Of a stretch of 64,000 bases of DNA, positions 35,758 through 46,548 are shown piece after piece. The first letter of the stretch is position 1; each line of letters begins with the position of its first letter. The stretch is from Caprella mutica (lineage: Eukaryota > Arthropoda > Malacostraca > Amphipoda > Caprellidae): positions 62,001 to 126,000 of the forward strand of contig CANNZV010001842.1 in the NCBI GenBank assembly GCA_947561585.1. The letters are read 5' to 3'. The translations under genes were made by a program, and so were the position numbers. The notes under the pieces were generated by a model. That model searched no databases. It worked only from the letters and a program-made list of their open reading frames with translations, and had not been told where the DNA came from.

Positions 35758-36897
35758 CAGGGTGTCCCAAAAAAATCGATACCCAAATTTCAAAGGCTGT
35801 AATTCAAAAACTATTAAGCTTAGAAAAATTGGAAAATTACCTTTTGTTTCTCAACATTTTTTTTTATCTCTATACAAAATATTAGATGAATCGATTAAAC
35901 GCTTTTTTTTTAGCTGTATTTTCAGTGACCGATACAAAAAACCTGCTTGCGCACTTTCAGTGAAACACTTATTTCACAGTTCGAATTGTTCAAGAAGCAC
36001 CTACAGAAAATTTGCAAATAATTGCAATAAAAAGTGGATTAGATCTTACTAAATCTACATTCATCATATTTGTAACCTCAAATTTGAAGTGACATCCTTA
36101 CAAGATGTACGAGCGAAACAAACACCTAAATACCGATCTTCCTCGGCGGCTGAACTTTGCTCATTGGTTTTAGCAAAGAAATGTCCAGTCTGGTACTTTA
36201 ATGTTCACACATATTCACCGAAGAACAATCCTCCTACTTTCAACTTTGACGTAAGAATTTCGTAAGAGAAAGTCTGTGTGTGGATTGGACTAGGTACCAA
36301 TGGCCGACTTGGTCGTATCATCTGTCCTTATTTTTACAAAAATTATTTAAACGGAGATAGATACCTTGATATAATGAATGATAGAGTCGTTCCAAGACTT
36401 CGAGAAATACATGGAAACAGAATTAATCAAACCTGGTTGGTTCAGGACAGGTTAAGAACTGTTGCTGTAAGGGAAAACTAAATGAGCTATTCGTCAATAG
36501 GCATTATATCTCTGAATTATCGTATCGAAAGGCCCACCAGATCGCCTGAAACGATTTAATAGGAAGAACGGTTTGATTGTTTTTTTCGGTTGCATATTAA
36601 TGAATGCCTTTTATTGTTATAATAACAGTTTTTTAATAAACAATTTTAATAAACTGTTGAAACATGGTTTCAATATACTAAAATTCGAAGTTAAACCAAA
36701 AGTGCGCAAACAGGTTTTTGGTATCGGTCACTAAAAATACTGTGTAAAGAAAACGGTTGGATATATTCATCTAAATATTTGTACAGATATGTAATAATTG
36801 CTGATAAACAAAATGTGATTTTCAAATTTTTTGTAAGTTTAATAGTTTTTGAATTACAGTCATTGAAATTTGGGTATCGTTTTTTTGGGACACCTTG
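35758..36897 (+). mobile_element. mariner-type element with ~210 bp inverted repeats
   Basis: The ends read CAGGGTGTCCCAAAAAAA (left) and the inverse of CAAGGTGTCCCAAAAAAA (right), flanked by TA. The arms extend about 210 bp each (35758-35965 and 36690-36897). It landed in LINE ORF2. The interior carries a decayed transposase. Confidence 0.9.
36000..36560 (+). pseudogene. Decayed mariner-type transposase
   Basis: The clearest block is the frame 36278-36481: VWIGLGTNGRLGRIICPYFY, then LNGDRYLDIMNDRVVPRLREI, then WLVQDRLRTVAVREN. These match the central part of insect mariner-type transposases. The D of QDR sits at the second catalytic position, and the usual QDG(A/C)PAH is altered. Upstream, about 36000-36280, the N-terminal half can be followed only in pieces. 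Downstream, after a stop at 36479, a remnant of the region before the third acidic residue is seen without a clear SPD motif. Not functional. Confidence 0.65.
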
Positions 36898-37054
36898 TAT
36901 AGTGACTTCCATGATCCAATCCCAGGACATGGTTTCGCAACCCTAATAAGAAGATATATACCCACTCCATACTCAACGTCCAGACTAATCTCCAAGCCTC
37001 AGCATTCAGAATACAGCTTTCCAGACAGTACACGTTACTCTATATATACCTACC

Positions 37055-37927
37055 GGTTCTAGGTAAATTGCTCGAAAAACAATTGCTCGAACGAACAATT
37101 ACTCGAATGAACAATTACTCGAATTATCAAATTGCTCGAATGAACAAAATTTCTCGAATTGTAAAATTGCACAGTTTTCGATTTTATAAAAGTCAGTTAT
37201 TCATGAAGTGGAGCTGCACCTAATAACGTTTGTTTCTTTTTAGTAATTGATCATTAATCATTCTATAAATGATTTTAATCATTACTCATTATGCATAATA
37301 TTTTTTTAGACCGTTGGTGTCATCTCGTATGTAACATGTGAATTGGAATCATGTGGTGAATCACTACTATTCATGTTTTTTTATCATAAAACCCGAAAAT
37401 TTTTGAAGATTTATTAAAACTCTGCCATAACTTTGAGCTACATATTTCACCTATTGAGGTGCCACATACAGATAGGCTAGTAATAAATAAGTTTTCGGGT
37501 TTTATGATAAAAAAAACATGAATAGTAGTGATTCACTTCATGATTCCAATTCACATGTTACATACGAGATGACACAAACAGTCTAAAAAGAAAGATTATG
37601 CAGAATGAGAAATAATTAAAATCATTTATGGAATGACTAATGATCAATTACTAAAAAGAAACAAGGATTGTTAGGTGCAGCTCCACGTCATGAATAACTG
37701 ACTTTTATAAAATTAAAAATGTGCAATATTATAATTCTAGCAATTTTGTTCATTCGAGCAATTTGATTATTCGAGCAATTGTTCATTCGAGCAATTGTTT
37801 TTCGAGCAATTTTCTTTCGAGCAATTGTTCTGTCGAGCAATTGTTCATTCGAGCAATTGTCTTTCGAGCAATTGTTTTCGAGCAATTGTCTTTCGAGCAA
37901 TTGTTTTCGAGCAATTTACCGCCTACC
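37055..37927. mobile_element. Foldback element with TTCGAGCAATTG repeats
   Basis: An 873 bp element. The left end is GGTTCTAGGTAAATTGCTCG and the right end inverted is GGTAGGCGGTAAATTGCTCG. Flanks are ATACCTACC and ATACCTACA, a 9 bp duplication with one mismatch. About six left and eleven right subterminal copies of the 12-mer TTCGAGCAATTG are followed inward by long inverted arms, about 350 bp left and 430 bp right, with blocks such as ATAAAACCCGAAAA near the centre. The overlapping short frames 37688-37986 are repeat artefacts. The structure is Mutator-like; no transposase. Confidence 0.85.
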
Positions 37928-37944
37928 ATACCTACACTGAAAGA

Positions 37945-38188
37945 AAATTGCGAGTCAGCCTGACTCACCGTTTGAGTCAAGGATAGAAAAACTCCAATAG
38001 TGGAGTCTCTTTCTCTCGATTGACTCTACCTTTGAGTAATATGATCCAACTGAGAGTCATGTTGACTCATCGTGAGTCAAATTACTTAATTGACTCAGCT
38101 ATGAGTAATGATCCAATATTATTGTGTAATACGTTCACCTATATATACATAATTTAGTTCAAAGGTTTTGTTATTGTTATAGCAAATA
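37945..38188. promoter_or_regulatory. Cluster of TGACTC/GAGTCA hexamers
   Basis: Eight copies of TGACTC or GAGTCA lie within about 150 bp (37949-38100), two of them as full TGACTCA followed by C/T/G contexts on one strand and the rest on the other. TGACTCA is the core bound by bZIP (AP-1-type) factors in animals. The motif GAGTAAT..GATCCAA also appears twice. It could be a regulatory cluster or the subterminal repeats of another foldback element. Confidence 0.3.
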
Positions 38189-38190
38189 TA

Positions 38191-39793
38191 CAGTACGTGC
38201 CACACTTTTGTGCAGATCACACATTTTGCTGTAAAATAAGTATAACTCATCCAAATTCATTGAAATTTTCAGTAGACACTTGTCCAATACAGATGTAACA
38301 TGCCAAGAAATTTCAAATGCCTGTGATACTTATTGGTGAATTGACAAGGATTTTTCCTAAAAAAGGTATAATTTCAGAGTACCACGCTCTTGTGCAGGAG
38401 GATAAAAGTGCTTATATAACGTTCAAAAACAATTTTATTTAACTCAAAAAATGTTATTTATATGCAGGAGCTACAAGAGTGCAAATTTAATTACTTCGAA
38501 AATACAAAATTAATGAAATTATAACAAAAACTGCATTTTAATTATTGATACCCAGTAAAACCTCCCCTCTTGTCAACGACCCTCAAAAGACGTCTATCCA
38601 TGGAGCTAGTCAACTTATTTATAGTATCTGGTGTTATCTTCTCACAGATTTTCTCAATTTCCCTCCAGAGGTCCTCCTTGTTTGTGTGAACAAAAGTTGT
38701 GACGTCCTCCCGCATACAACTTTTGTTTTAATATGGACCAGAGGTTTTCAATTGGATTTAAATCCGGTGAGAGGCTGGGCCAGACCATCAATTTATCACC
38801 CGAGAACTTAAGAGTTTCCAGGTAACTGCGGGTGGCTGTAGCTGCATGGGACGGGGCGTTATCATGCATGAAAATGATCTTTTTCTTGAGTGCAGCTGGT
38901 TGCCTCTTCAGCCACGGAACAAAATTGTTCTTCAAAAAGCTAATATATTTAGCTGACGTGATTTTAACGCCCTCTGGTACACGGAAGGGTCCCACCAATC
39001 TGTCTCCAAGTATTCCAGCCCACATCATAACACCTCCTCCTCCTTGTTGACGACGAATCCTCTGAGGATGAAAAGAGCCATGGGCAGTCCATGACTTTGC
39101 CCAACCGTCCGGGCCGTCAAGAGTCGCTCGCATCTCATCAGTGAAGAGCACAGTCTGGAAGTCTGTCTTGAGATACTTCTCAGCACAAGAAACTCTTGCT
39201 CTCTTGTGTGACTCCTTCAAAGGAGGCCTGATAACGGGTGAAACATGAGAAGCCATACTTCTCAAGATCCTGCAACGAGTGGTTTTGGGGACTTCCTCCA
39301 TACCTGCACTCTTGAAAATTTCCCCACTTGTGGCAGTGGAGTTCCTCTTGAGTTCCCTCTTGATCCTGGACAAGTTCTGCCTGGTTGCTACTTTCCATTT
39401 ACCCTTATCCTTACGAGTGACCTTCCTCATGGGATCATCAATAAATTTCTTCACTGTACGTGGGTCACGACCGATTTCAGTGGAAATAGACTTTGCATCA
39501 TGTCCCTCAGCCAGCATGGATACTATCTTACTCTTTTCAGAGTCAGAAAGACATGGGCGGCGACTCCTTTTCGATATTTAAAAATGTGAGGACAACAAAC
39601 ACAAGAGCGTAGCACGGTTAAATAATGTAAAAATTGATCATACTCGGTTAATAAACAACGGATTACCTTCAAATTTTATACATAACCTCCTAGTGAGGGT
39701 TTCCATATTAACTGCAAATTTCATTTTATTTCATTGATTTTTACTCATTTTATCCCAAAATTTGTGATCTGCACAAAAGTGTGGCACGTAGTG
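38191..39793 (-). mobile_element. DD37E Tc1-type transposon, nearly complete
   Basis: A 1603 bp element with TA on both sides (38189-38190 and 39794-39795). The inverted ends read CAGTACGTGCCACACTTTTG and CACTACGTGCCACACTTTTG and match over about 35 bp. A single transposase gene fills the minus strand. Both ends and gene order are as in full-length Tc1-type elements; the gene carries one frameshift. Confidence 0.92.
38542..39577 (-). pseudogene. DD37E Tc1-type transposase, one frameshift
   Basis: The main frame 38654-39517 encodes a paired helix-turn-helix region (LAEGHDAKSISTEIGRDPRT). The catalytic triad lies in FTDEMRATLDGPDGW, MHDNAPSHAA and SPDLNPIENLW. There are 37 residues between the second D and the E, the DD37E spacing of the TRT-like Tc1 group. 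A GGGGVMMWAG motif precedes the second D. Near 38685-38692 an extra base shifts the frame. The next frame continues with a normal C-terminus (TSSMDRRLLRVVDKRGG) to a stop at 38542-38544. Upstream of the ATG at 39517 the frame stays open to 39577. There a codon ATA at 39575-39577 sits where a start would be expected, so the natural start may be mutated. The enzyme would cut and paste its element at TA sites. Confidence 0.9.
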
Positions 39794-39795
39794 TA

Positions 39796-40990
39796 TGTGT
39801 TTTTCTAAAGGTAACTAATTCAACTGACTTAGTAAAAAGTAATTGTCTTATGATAGAAATAGGAATTTAAATAGTACATGGTACCTTCAGATTAAGTTGC
39901 CACACACTTTTTTTATATTTATATAGCTACATCCATTATTTTTGTAATAATGAATGCCTACTATATTCATTATTACTATAACTATTTTGATAAAAGATTT
40001 ATTTAATTAGGTTCATGTATTGTTTTTACCTAATTGTTTAGTTCCATAGACATTCCAATTTGAGTGAAAGATATTTGACCGAATTTAAATGAAAAATGGA
40101 TGAAATAATTGAAATTGGTTCAGTTTCAAAAATTAATTGAGATCAATATTGAAATTTTACAGCAATACTATATCATAAATTAAAATTATTTGTTTTTCAA
40201 CCATTATCAATTCACAAAGCTGTGTAAATACACCACAAAGGCAATTTATACTGCAGGGTGAACTAAATGTTACGAATTCTTCAACCATATGTTACGAATT
40301 CTTCAACCATCATGAACAGGCAGTAAAACTAAGGTGGAAACTCAGACTCAACAACAGTATACAAAACGTTATAAAGGCAACACTTTTAACAAGAAAATTA
40401 TAAGTTAATAAGTTTGATTGGTTGAATAAGTTTATTAATATTCAAATTATTCCAATCAATAAACAATTTAAATGTTTTAATCAACTTGAACTTTATTTAA
40501 ATTGTTGCTGTGATGACATCACGCAATTAAAATACCTCGATTGTCACTACTATAAATACTCTATGAAGTATGGCATCCAGCCACTCAGACTTACGTCAGT
40601 CTTTGCGTCAGTTCATGTTTAAATTTTGCTAAGGTGTGTGTTTTGATACTCCACTTCATTTATATGACATTAGGTACTTCATGATTAATTATTTCTGTTA
40701 ATATCACTTCTCCGGACCCTAATTCACCGATCTACTCTGAAGTTTGACGATAAACATTCTAACGCGAAATCATTATTTGCCTCGTGTATAAAATGACAAT
40801 GTTCCCTATTATACCATATCAGTTATGCCCCGATATTTAGGTACAAATTCATCCTACCTTTTGTAATAAATTATTCTTTTGAAGAATATTTGAATTGTAA
40901 AAATATGAAACTGTATATGTTCAAGTTTTAGATCTTCTTTTGAAGGACCATCTATTTTGAAAGCATCCAGGCTAGAAAGTTGCCAGTTCA
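39796..40990. other. No gene recognised
   Basis: AT-rich DNA. A 23 bp unit (ATGTTACGAATTCTTCAACC core) is duplicated at 40267-40312. The frame 40422-40622 has no recognisable features. Confidence 0.4.
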
Positions 40991-40991
40991 G

Positions 40992-41448
40992 GGTCATGTA
41001 GGTAAATTGCGACAAATCAATTAACTGCGGTTTCTTATATCAGAAACATTAATAACCATCATGGATCCAAAGCACTGGTGAAATTAATAAAATCTTACAT
41101 ATTATGATATTCAACAATTAAATATATGGTCACACAGGTAAATTGCGGCCTTTTAATTTCTAATTGTGGCCTTGTCAAGATAGTCTCTAAAACAATCTGA
41201 AAAAAATTGCATTAGAATGTTACATAGCTATCAAAAGAAGCGCAGTGCATGATATAATTTATTAATTTACGTTTTTAACGAGTGTTTTAAAACTATGATG
41301 CTTTTGTTGTTAGAGTCCGCTGTTAGTTATATAGTGTTCCTTAATTTACCTGCTTGACCCCAAATTAATTTTAGAAGGATTTTGAGACTTTCTTAATAGG
41401 GCCGCAATTAGAAATTTAAGGACCGTAATTTACCTGTGTGTCCCTAGT
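40992..41448. mobile_element. MITE family 1, nested or dimeric copy
   Basis: A complete copy of the 757-986 MITE lies at 41127-41360 (ends TGGTCACACAGGTAAATTGC and the inverse of GGGTCAAGCAGGTAAATT). Outside it are two more ends of the same family, GGGTCATGTAGGTAAATTGC at about 40993 and GTAATTTACCTGTGTGTCCC at about 41428. This suggests one copy inserted into another. Confidence 0.65.
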
Positions 41449-41842
41449 GACAAAAGAATTGTACACACAGCTTTGTAAACTCATGGTGCCACATTAAGAT
41501 TTAAAGAGAAATGGTGCTCCCAAACTTTCCCCTTAAATAGGCAACACAATTTTTCTCTATCTGGGCTATGTGAGATGCATTTTAAAATTTATTCTTAGAA
41601 ACAAAAGCACAGGCTGATCAATATTAAATGTGTGTAACTATAACTCCTGCAGATTATTACTTTAAGAGCTTTGTTTGAAAAAAAGTGAGCGGTGAACACT
41701 TCATTAAATGTGAAAATAATCCTTGTAGTATATTAATAAGCATAACTAGATTTAAGATTATTAATAAACTCAAGAAATTGCATTATATTGATTTGATGAA
41801 TAGTATCATTCTCGTTTCAATGTGTTTTATGATTTGTTAAAG

Positions 41843-42052
41843 ATGTCCCAGATGAAGGAAGACTCAAGGTCATCAATAAATCTCCAATTGAATCAGAAAA
41901 TTTGTAAGTAAAAATTTCTAAATATTCAAATATGTTTCTAAAAGATAATTATGACAAAAATTGTTACAAAGCATAATCCACAATTTGCTCATATTTTCTC
42001 TTTTTGATGCAGGTGTTGGCGACAGTTATTCAAACAGAAGGTGAAGGAATAA
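41843..42052 (+). other. Possible pair of host exons
   Basis: 41843-41903 is preceded by TTTGTTAAAG and followed by GTAAGT. 42013 is preceded by a pyrimidine-rich acceptor ending TTTTTGATGCAG. Joining the two keeps a frame open that ends in SENLCWRQLFKQKVKE and stops at 42050-42052. An alternative frame starting at ATG 41843 is also open and stops slightly earlier. The separate 93-codon frame 42004-42285 overlaps. No protein family is recognised and the splice sites are judged by eye, so this is only a candidate. Confidence 0.25.
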
Positions 42053-42299
42053 TTTTGGTTGATGACGAGCTGCTGGTCGCGTGGATTCTTTGGTTTTCTG
42101 CGTACGCCACTTGCAATTTGTCCAACAAAAAAAATGAAAACTCTGGTGCTCACCCAAAAGTTTTGTTAGGGATTGAAGACTTCTCAAAAACTCCACAATT
42201 GGTACATAATTTAAATAAGGATATACTGAATTGTTCAATTACTGTAGCTCTAAATAATTCATTTTTTTCTTGTAAAAGGAAATAGACAATTTCCTTTAA

Positions 42300-44032
42300 A
42301 GCATTTACCTTATAAAGGTTCCCTCCATTCAAATTAAAATTTCTCTAGAAGTGTTCTTCAGAGGGTATAAAAAAAAAAATTGCATATAATAAATATTTAG
42401 AACCAAATTCGAAATACTTTGTATTTTATAACCAGTAACTTTAGATATAATGAAAAAATAGTATATATACATTTTTTATATTGAAGTTACAAGTTTCTTT
42501 ATATTTTATTTATAAAAAATTACAAGTATACTGAGAAACTGTATTTTCCTAGTTTTCTGTAAAAGATAACTTTATATTGTATACTGATATCCTTAAACGA
42601 TTATCTGTTGAAATGATTACGTATGATTAATATTGATATAACTATCTTTTATATCCCTTAGGGTTTTGCTTATATAGACACATCTATAGAAATTCAATTT
42701 CAATAGCGGTTTATTACCCAAAAAAGGCACAATTAACAGTGGAATGGAGAAAACTTATCCTTGTAGAGATGTTTAAAACTGGAACAGTGATGACTACAAT
42801 TTATCTATTTTAGGCAAAATATGGAATACCATTATGTCAAATAATAGTTGAATGACATCATGTTACGTGCTATGTCCACGGTACAGTTCATAATTTAAAT
42901 GAGGGAAATTCAGGACGTGAAAAACAGTAAGGTCAGAAACATCATCAACCCTATCCTTCACACTACTTTCAGGTACCTTTAGATTCACGGTTTGGATGAC
43001 AGATGTCAACTTTCATTGATTCTCTTATCCTTTGAAAAATCAAAATTCAAAATTTCAAAAAAAAATCAAAATTTTGTTTATTCAAAATGTTCCCTTTGTG
43101 AAAAATATAAGATAAATTCGTTTAAAATCGCTAAAGGCATAGCCTTTCAGCTCCGTAGTGAAAAGCAGTATGCCGCTAAACCAAAAAGCCCGAAAAGGTC
43201 CTGTTAACAGCAGGAATTTATATAAGGGCTTGAAATAGTTGTATGTGTACAGAAATTTTTTCAGTAAAATTAATATTCATAATATCCATTAACTTCATAC
43301 CGACCCAACGCCCACACACGTAGAACGCCACTCTATCAACGCTCGCGTTACCCCACGATTTGTTTTAACTTCTGTGCGCTGTAACGAGCGTTTTCCAAAT
43401 TCGGTCCATTCTCCCTCCTTTCAAGAAACGTTCCAACAAAGTTCGGGCTATGTAACCGGGCATTTGGCTAAATACCTTCCTATAAACAAAATTTAAATTA
43501 AAAAAGTTTTCCGAAAGACCATCATTCTCCAAGTGTTTTATTTGAAAATGTCGCTATTTTAAAACATTTTTTCAGACTTTGAGCTTTGAATAACAATTTT
43601 CTTAATATTGTCACTATAAATTTTGTAATAAATTTTTCCTAGGAATATATCATCAATATGATGTTCCAAGTTAACGGGTGGTTCCACATTTCCAATCGTG
43701 TAAAAAGAATATTTACTATTAGTTTTCAATTATTTTTTAAATTGGTGTTCAGGATACCTGCTTGTATCATGGATACCAATTTAAAAAGAGTAAAACAAGA
43801 ATTATCATATCAATTTTTCTTCTTTTTCCTTTTCCTTCTTCTTTTGGGAACAATCGGCCTTACTGCACCTGAAAGAAGGAATTTGTGCAATTATTTGATC
43901 ATTGTAAATAATTAAATAAATTATAATTAATCGTCCATCGAAAAGGGAATTAAATTTTAAATGGGATTCTTCTATGGGACAATTTACAGAAAAATTTAAA
44001 TAAAGAGGTTCTATATTATATTATAGGAAGTA
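42300..44032. other. No gene recognised
   Basis: AT-rich DNA. A GC-richer patch at 43300-43460 contains CAACAAAGTTCGG, also found at about 29360, perhaps an element end. The frames 42992-43207 and 43658-43915 show no domain; the latter has a hydrophobic phenylalanine/leucine run that reflects T-rich sequence. Confidence 0.4.
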
Positions 44033-45321
44033 CAGGGTGCGGCGTACGTTTGGAAGCAATTGTGTAATATAATTCTTAAAAATAAGTTCCTAAGTAGGTG
44101 ATAGGGTTTGAACTATAGTAGAGACACTACATTATGACGTCGCAGTGTTATTTTGTACAAAAATTTAGTCAATTCAAAAATGTCAGACAAAAGAGAAGCC
44201 ATTATTGCTCTACACCGTGCCGGGAAGTCAGATTCCGTCATTTCAAAGACTCTCTCAAATGCGAGATCGACTGTTTGGAAGTGTGTGGAGCGTTTTAATG
44301 AGAGAAGAGACTTGACTAATCGTCCAAGAAGTGGTAGACCACGCTCACAACGCACCAACAACTGATAAAATGTGCCCGAGAGAAGATCAGAAGGAACCCG
44401 AAAAGGTCAATACGATTGTTAGCCGAAACAGCTAATGTGAGTCCCAGAACAATGAGAAGAGTTGTCAAAGAAGACCTAAAGATGTCTTCTTTCACCCTCC
44501 AAAAGAGACAGAATCTGTCAGAAGCTGTAAAGAAAAAGAGATTGGAGAGAAGCAAAGCACTTCTGAGAGAATTGAAGTCTGGCACGGCTGGTGAAATTGT
44601 TTGGTCTGACGAAAAAATTTTCACAGTGGAAATGGCTCACAACCTGAGGAATGACAGAATAATTGGTAAAAGTGCAAAAGACATCCCATACAACCAAAAA
44701 ACTGTCCACATAACCATGAAACCTGCTTCAGTAATGGTCTGGGCCGCCGTTTCAGAAACTTTGAGATCTCCTTTAATTTTTGTAGAACAAGGCGCCAAAA
44801 TCAATGCTAAATGTTATATTGAGCATATTTTGACGCCAATGTTGGAGTCAGCTAAGGATCACTTCGGTAATGACACTCTATGGACATTTCAGCAAGACGG
44901 CGCGACTTCACATACTGCAAATGTCACTCAAAACTGGTGCCATGACCATCTTCCACGGTTTTGGTCCAAAGAAATGTGGCCTCCCTGCTCCCCAGATGTT
45001 AATCCTATGGACTTTTCGGTATGGTCCATTCTTGAATCAAAGGCCTGTGGTAAATTCCATCGCATTGTGGATGATTTAAAGCGTTCGCTCCAGAGATCTT
45101 GGAAGGAAATTTCACAAGAACAGTTGCGTGCCGCAGTAGGAGGAGTTCGGATGAGATTTGAGGCTGTTATTAAAAACAAGGGGGGACATTTTGAATAAAT
45201 TTATGATTTTTGAATTCTTAAAACCCTTATGTAATAATACATAACTGTAAATTATTAAATATATTTTTCGTTGGGTTATAATATGCACTTTCATTTGCTT
45301 TCAAACTTACGCCCCACCCTG
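44033..45321 (+). mobile_element. DD37D mariner-related transposon, nearly complete
   Basis: A 1289 bp element with TA flanks (44031-44032 and 45322-45323). Ends read CAGGGTGCGGCGTACGTTTG and CAGGGTGGGGCGTAAGTTTG inverted. One transposase gene with a single frameshift fills the interior. Confidence 0.92.
44180..45198 (+). pseudogene. DD37D transposase, one frameshift
   Basis: The frame from ATG 44180 encodes the helix-turn-helix part (MSDKREAIIALHRAGKSDS through RPRSGRPRS). Near 44354-44360 the frame shifts by one base, and it then runs open to a stop at 45196-45198, for about 338 residues in total, a normal length. The catalytic residues are in WSDEKIF, FQQDGATSHTA and SPDVNPMDFSVWS. There are 37 residues between the second D and the last D (DD37D, the maT-like group related to mariner). 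The PASVMVWAAVSE and LIFVEQGAKINA motifs are intact. The conserved end NKGGHFE is present. A young, recently inactivated copy is likely. Confidence 0.9.
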
Positions 45322-45429
45322 TATATAACGCAAAGATTTAGGTACTAGATGACGCACAGATTTTAAGTTCTATACGACGCTAAAATTTCAAGTTAAGTTA
45401 GCGTCTGCTTTAACCTAAAAAAAAGGTGA

Positions 45430-45670
45430 TCATTTATGCAAGAGGGAAGAAGTGAGAAAAGAAAGTAGCTGCATGAACACAGTCCCCATTCACCAATTGG
45501 TGATAATGCTCATAGATCCAGAATCCAGTCACTTACCAAGGAATGTAACGAAAAGGGACATATAAGAGGAAAATGAAGAGGTGATAGTTAAAGAAGCCTA
45601 CGAGCCTATTTAACACATAAATCTAAGACCTCATAGTTAAAGAAAATAAACCTAGCGCTATCCTCTGAAA
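45430..45670 (-). repeat. ~330 bp dispersed repeat, copy E
   Basis: An inverted copy of the 3974 repeat with landmarks TTACCAAGGAATGTAACG, GGAAAATGAAGAGGTGATAG, a block like GCCTACGAGCCTA and CCTAGCGCTATCCTC. Confidence 0.7.
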
Positions 45671-46548
45671 CTGGAAGTAGCGTTAATAAATGATATTCAC
45701 GGAATAAATTAAAAATATTGATTATCTAAATTTCAACTACACTGGACCCTTTCCTTCCATTCACTAGTGACATCATTCGAAAACACAACCTGGCGATATT
45801 AAGGATTTATTTTACCTTTAGACACATTGTCACTACCACGTTTGTTGTTTTGTATGTATATGAATGAGGGTAACAAGAGAAGGGGTGAAAGTACTAACGC
45901 AGTTTTTTTCCACAAGAAAGACGTCATCTTCATTTTCTGAAAGTAAAAAGATACTTCAGATATGTATGATAAATGAGTATCAAATATATTTTTATTAAAA
46001 TATCATTCATCGTGGTGCAGATTTCTCCAAGAACCTGATATCATAATATAATTATTAGAATTAAATGTCTAAGTCTATTACCAATAGTTATAAATAAAGT
46101 GCACAAAGAATGGTTGAAACTATCACCTATATTTGTAATTCAAGTGCACTCTGAAGAGTTTAAATTATCAAAGATAATTGCAAATAAGCTGCACACTGGA
46201 GGGTTAAGGCAACCACAGCGCAGTGAAGAGTTTCTCATGGTGGTTGTCCAGAAATTTTGGTCTAGAAAATAAGGTTTTGGAACTTTCAGTCTCGGGATGA
46301 AAAAATACTCAGCCAGCGGACTTAGTCAAAGGGACAATTATGAGCGTTATAGGGTTAATACTAACCTTTTATTTGTTATGAAATTGATTACTGCTGAATT
46401 ATGTGCATGAGGAGGCGTGTCGCCCCTTGAACCCTCAGTCCAGGTCATTAAACAGTTATGAAATTTATAGTGCATTAAACAAGCGAATGAAACAAACTAA
46501 ATTACGGCCATTCATGTAGAGAGTTCTAAAGTAATCTTCATATATTTA
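45671..46548. other. No gene recognised
   Basis: AT-rich DNA with no supported frame or repeat structure. A phrase like AAAGTGCACAAAGAATGGTTGAA recurs in weaker form nearby. Confidence 0.4.

Larger units (their letters stand above)
35593..37045 (+). pseudogene. LINE ORF2, endonuclease start only, interrupted
   Basis: The 5' part of ORF2 of the same LINE. From 35593 it encodes IIQWNCQGYRAK and VVILQETML, the opening motifs of the apurinic-type endonuclease that nicks the target DNA (the glutamate of QET is a catalytic residue). At 35757 a mariner-type element is inserted. Beyond it, 36905-37045 continues with a PGHGFATLIRR-like stretch matching the next part of the domain. The frame is then cut by the foldback element at 37055. 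Sequence right of that element (after 37927) does not clearly resume ORF2. The reverse transcriptase is absent from the window. Confidence 0.75.

Noticed and set aside
43658..43915. Membrane protein suggested by a hydrophobic run
   Set aside because: The phenylalanine/leucine run comes from a T-rich tract; there is no other support.
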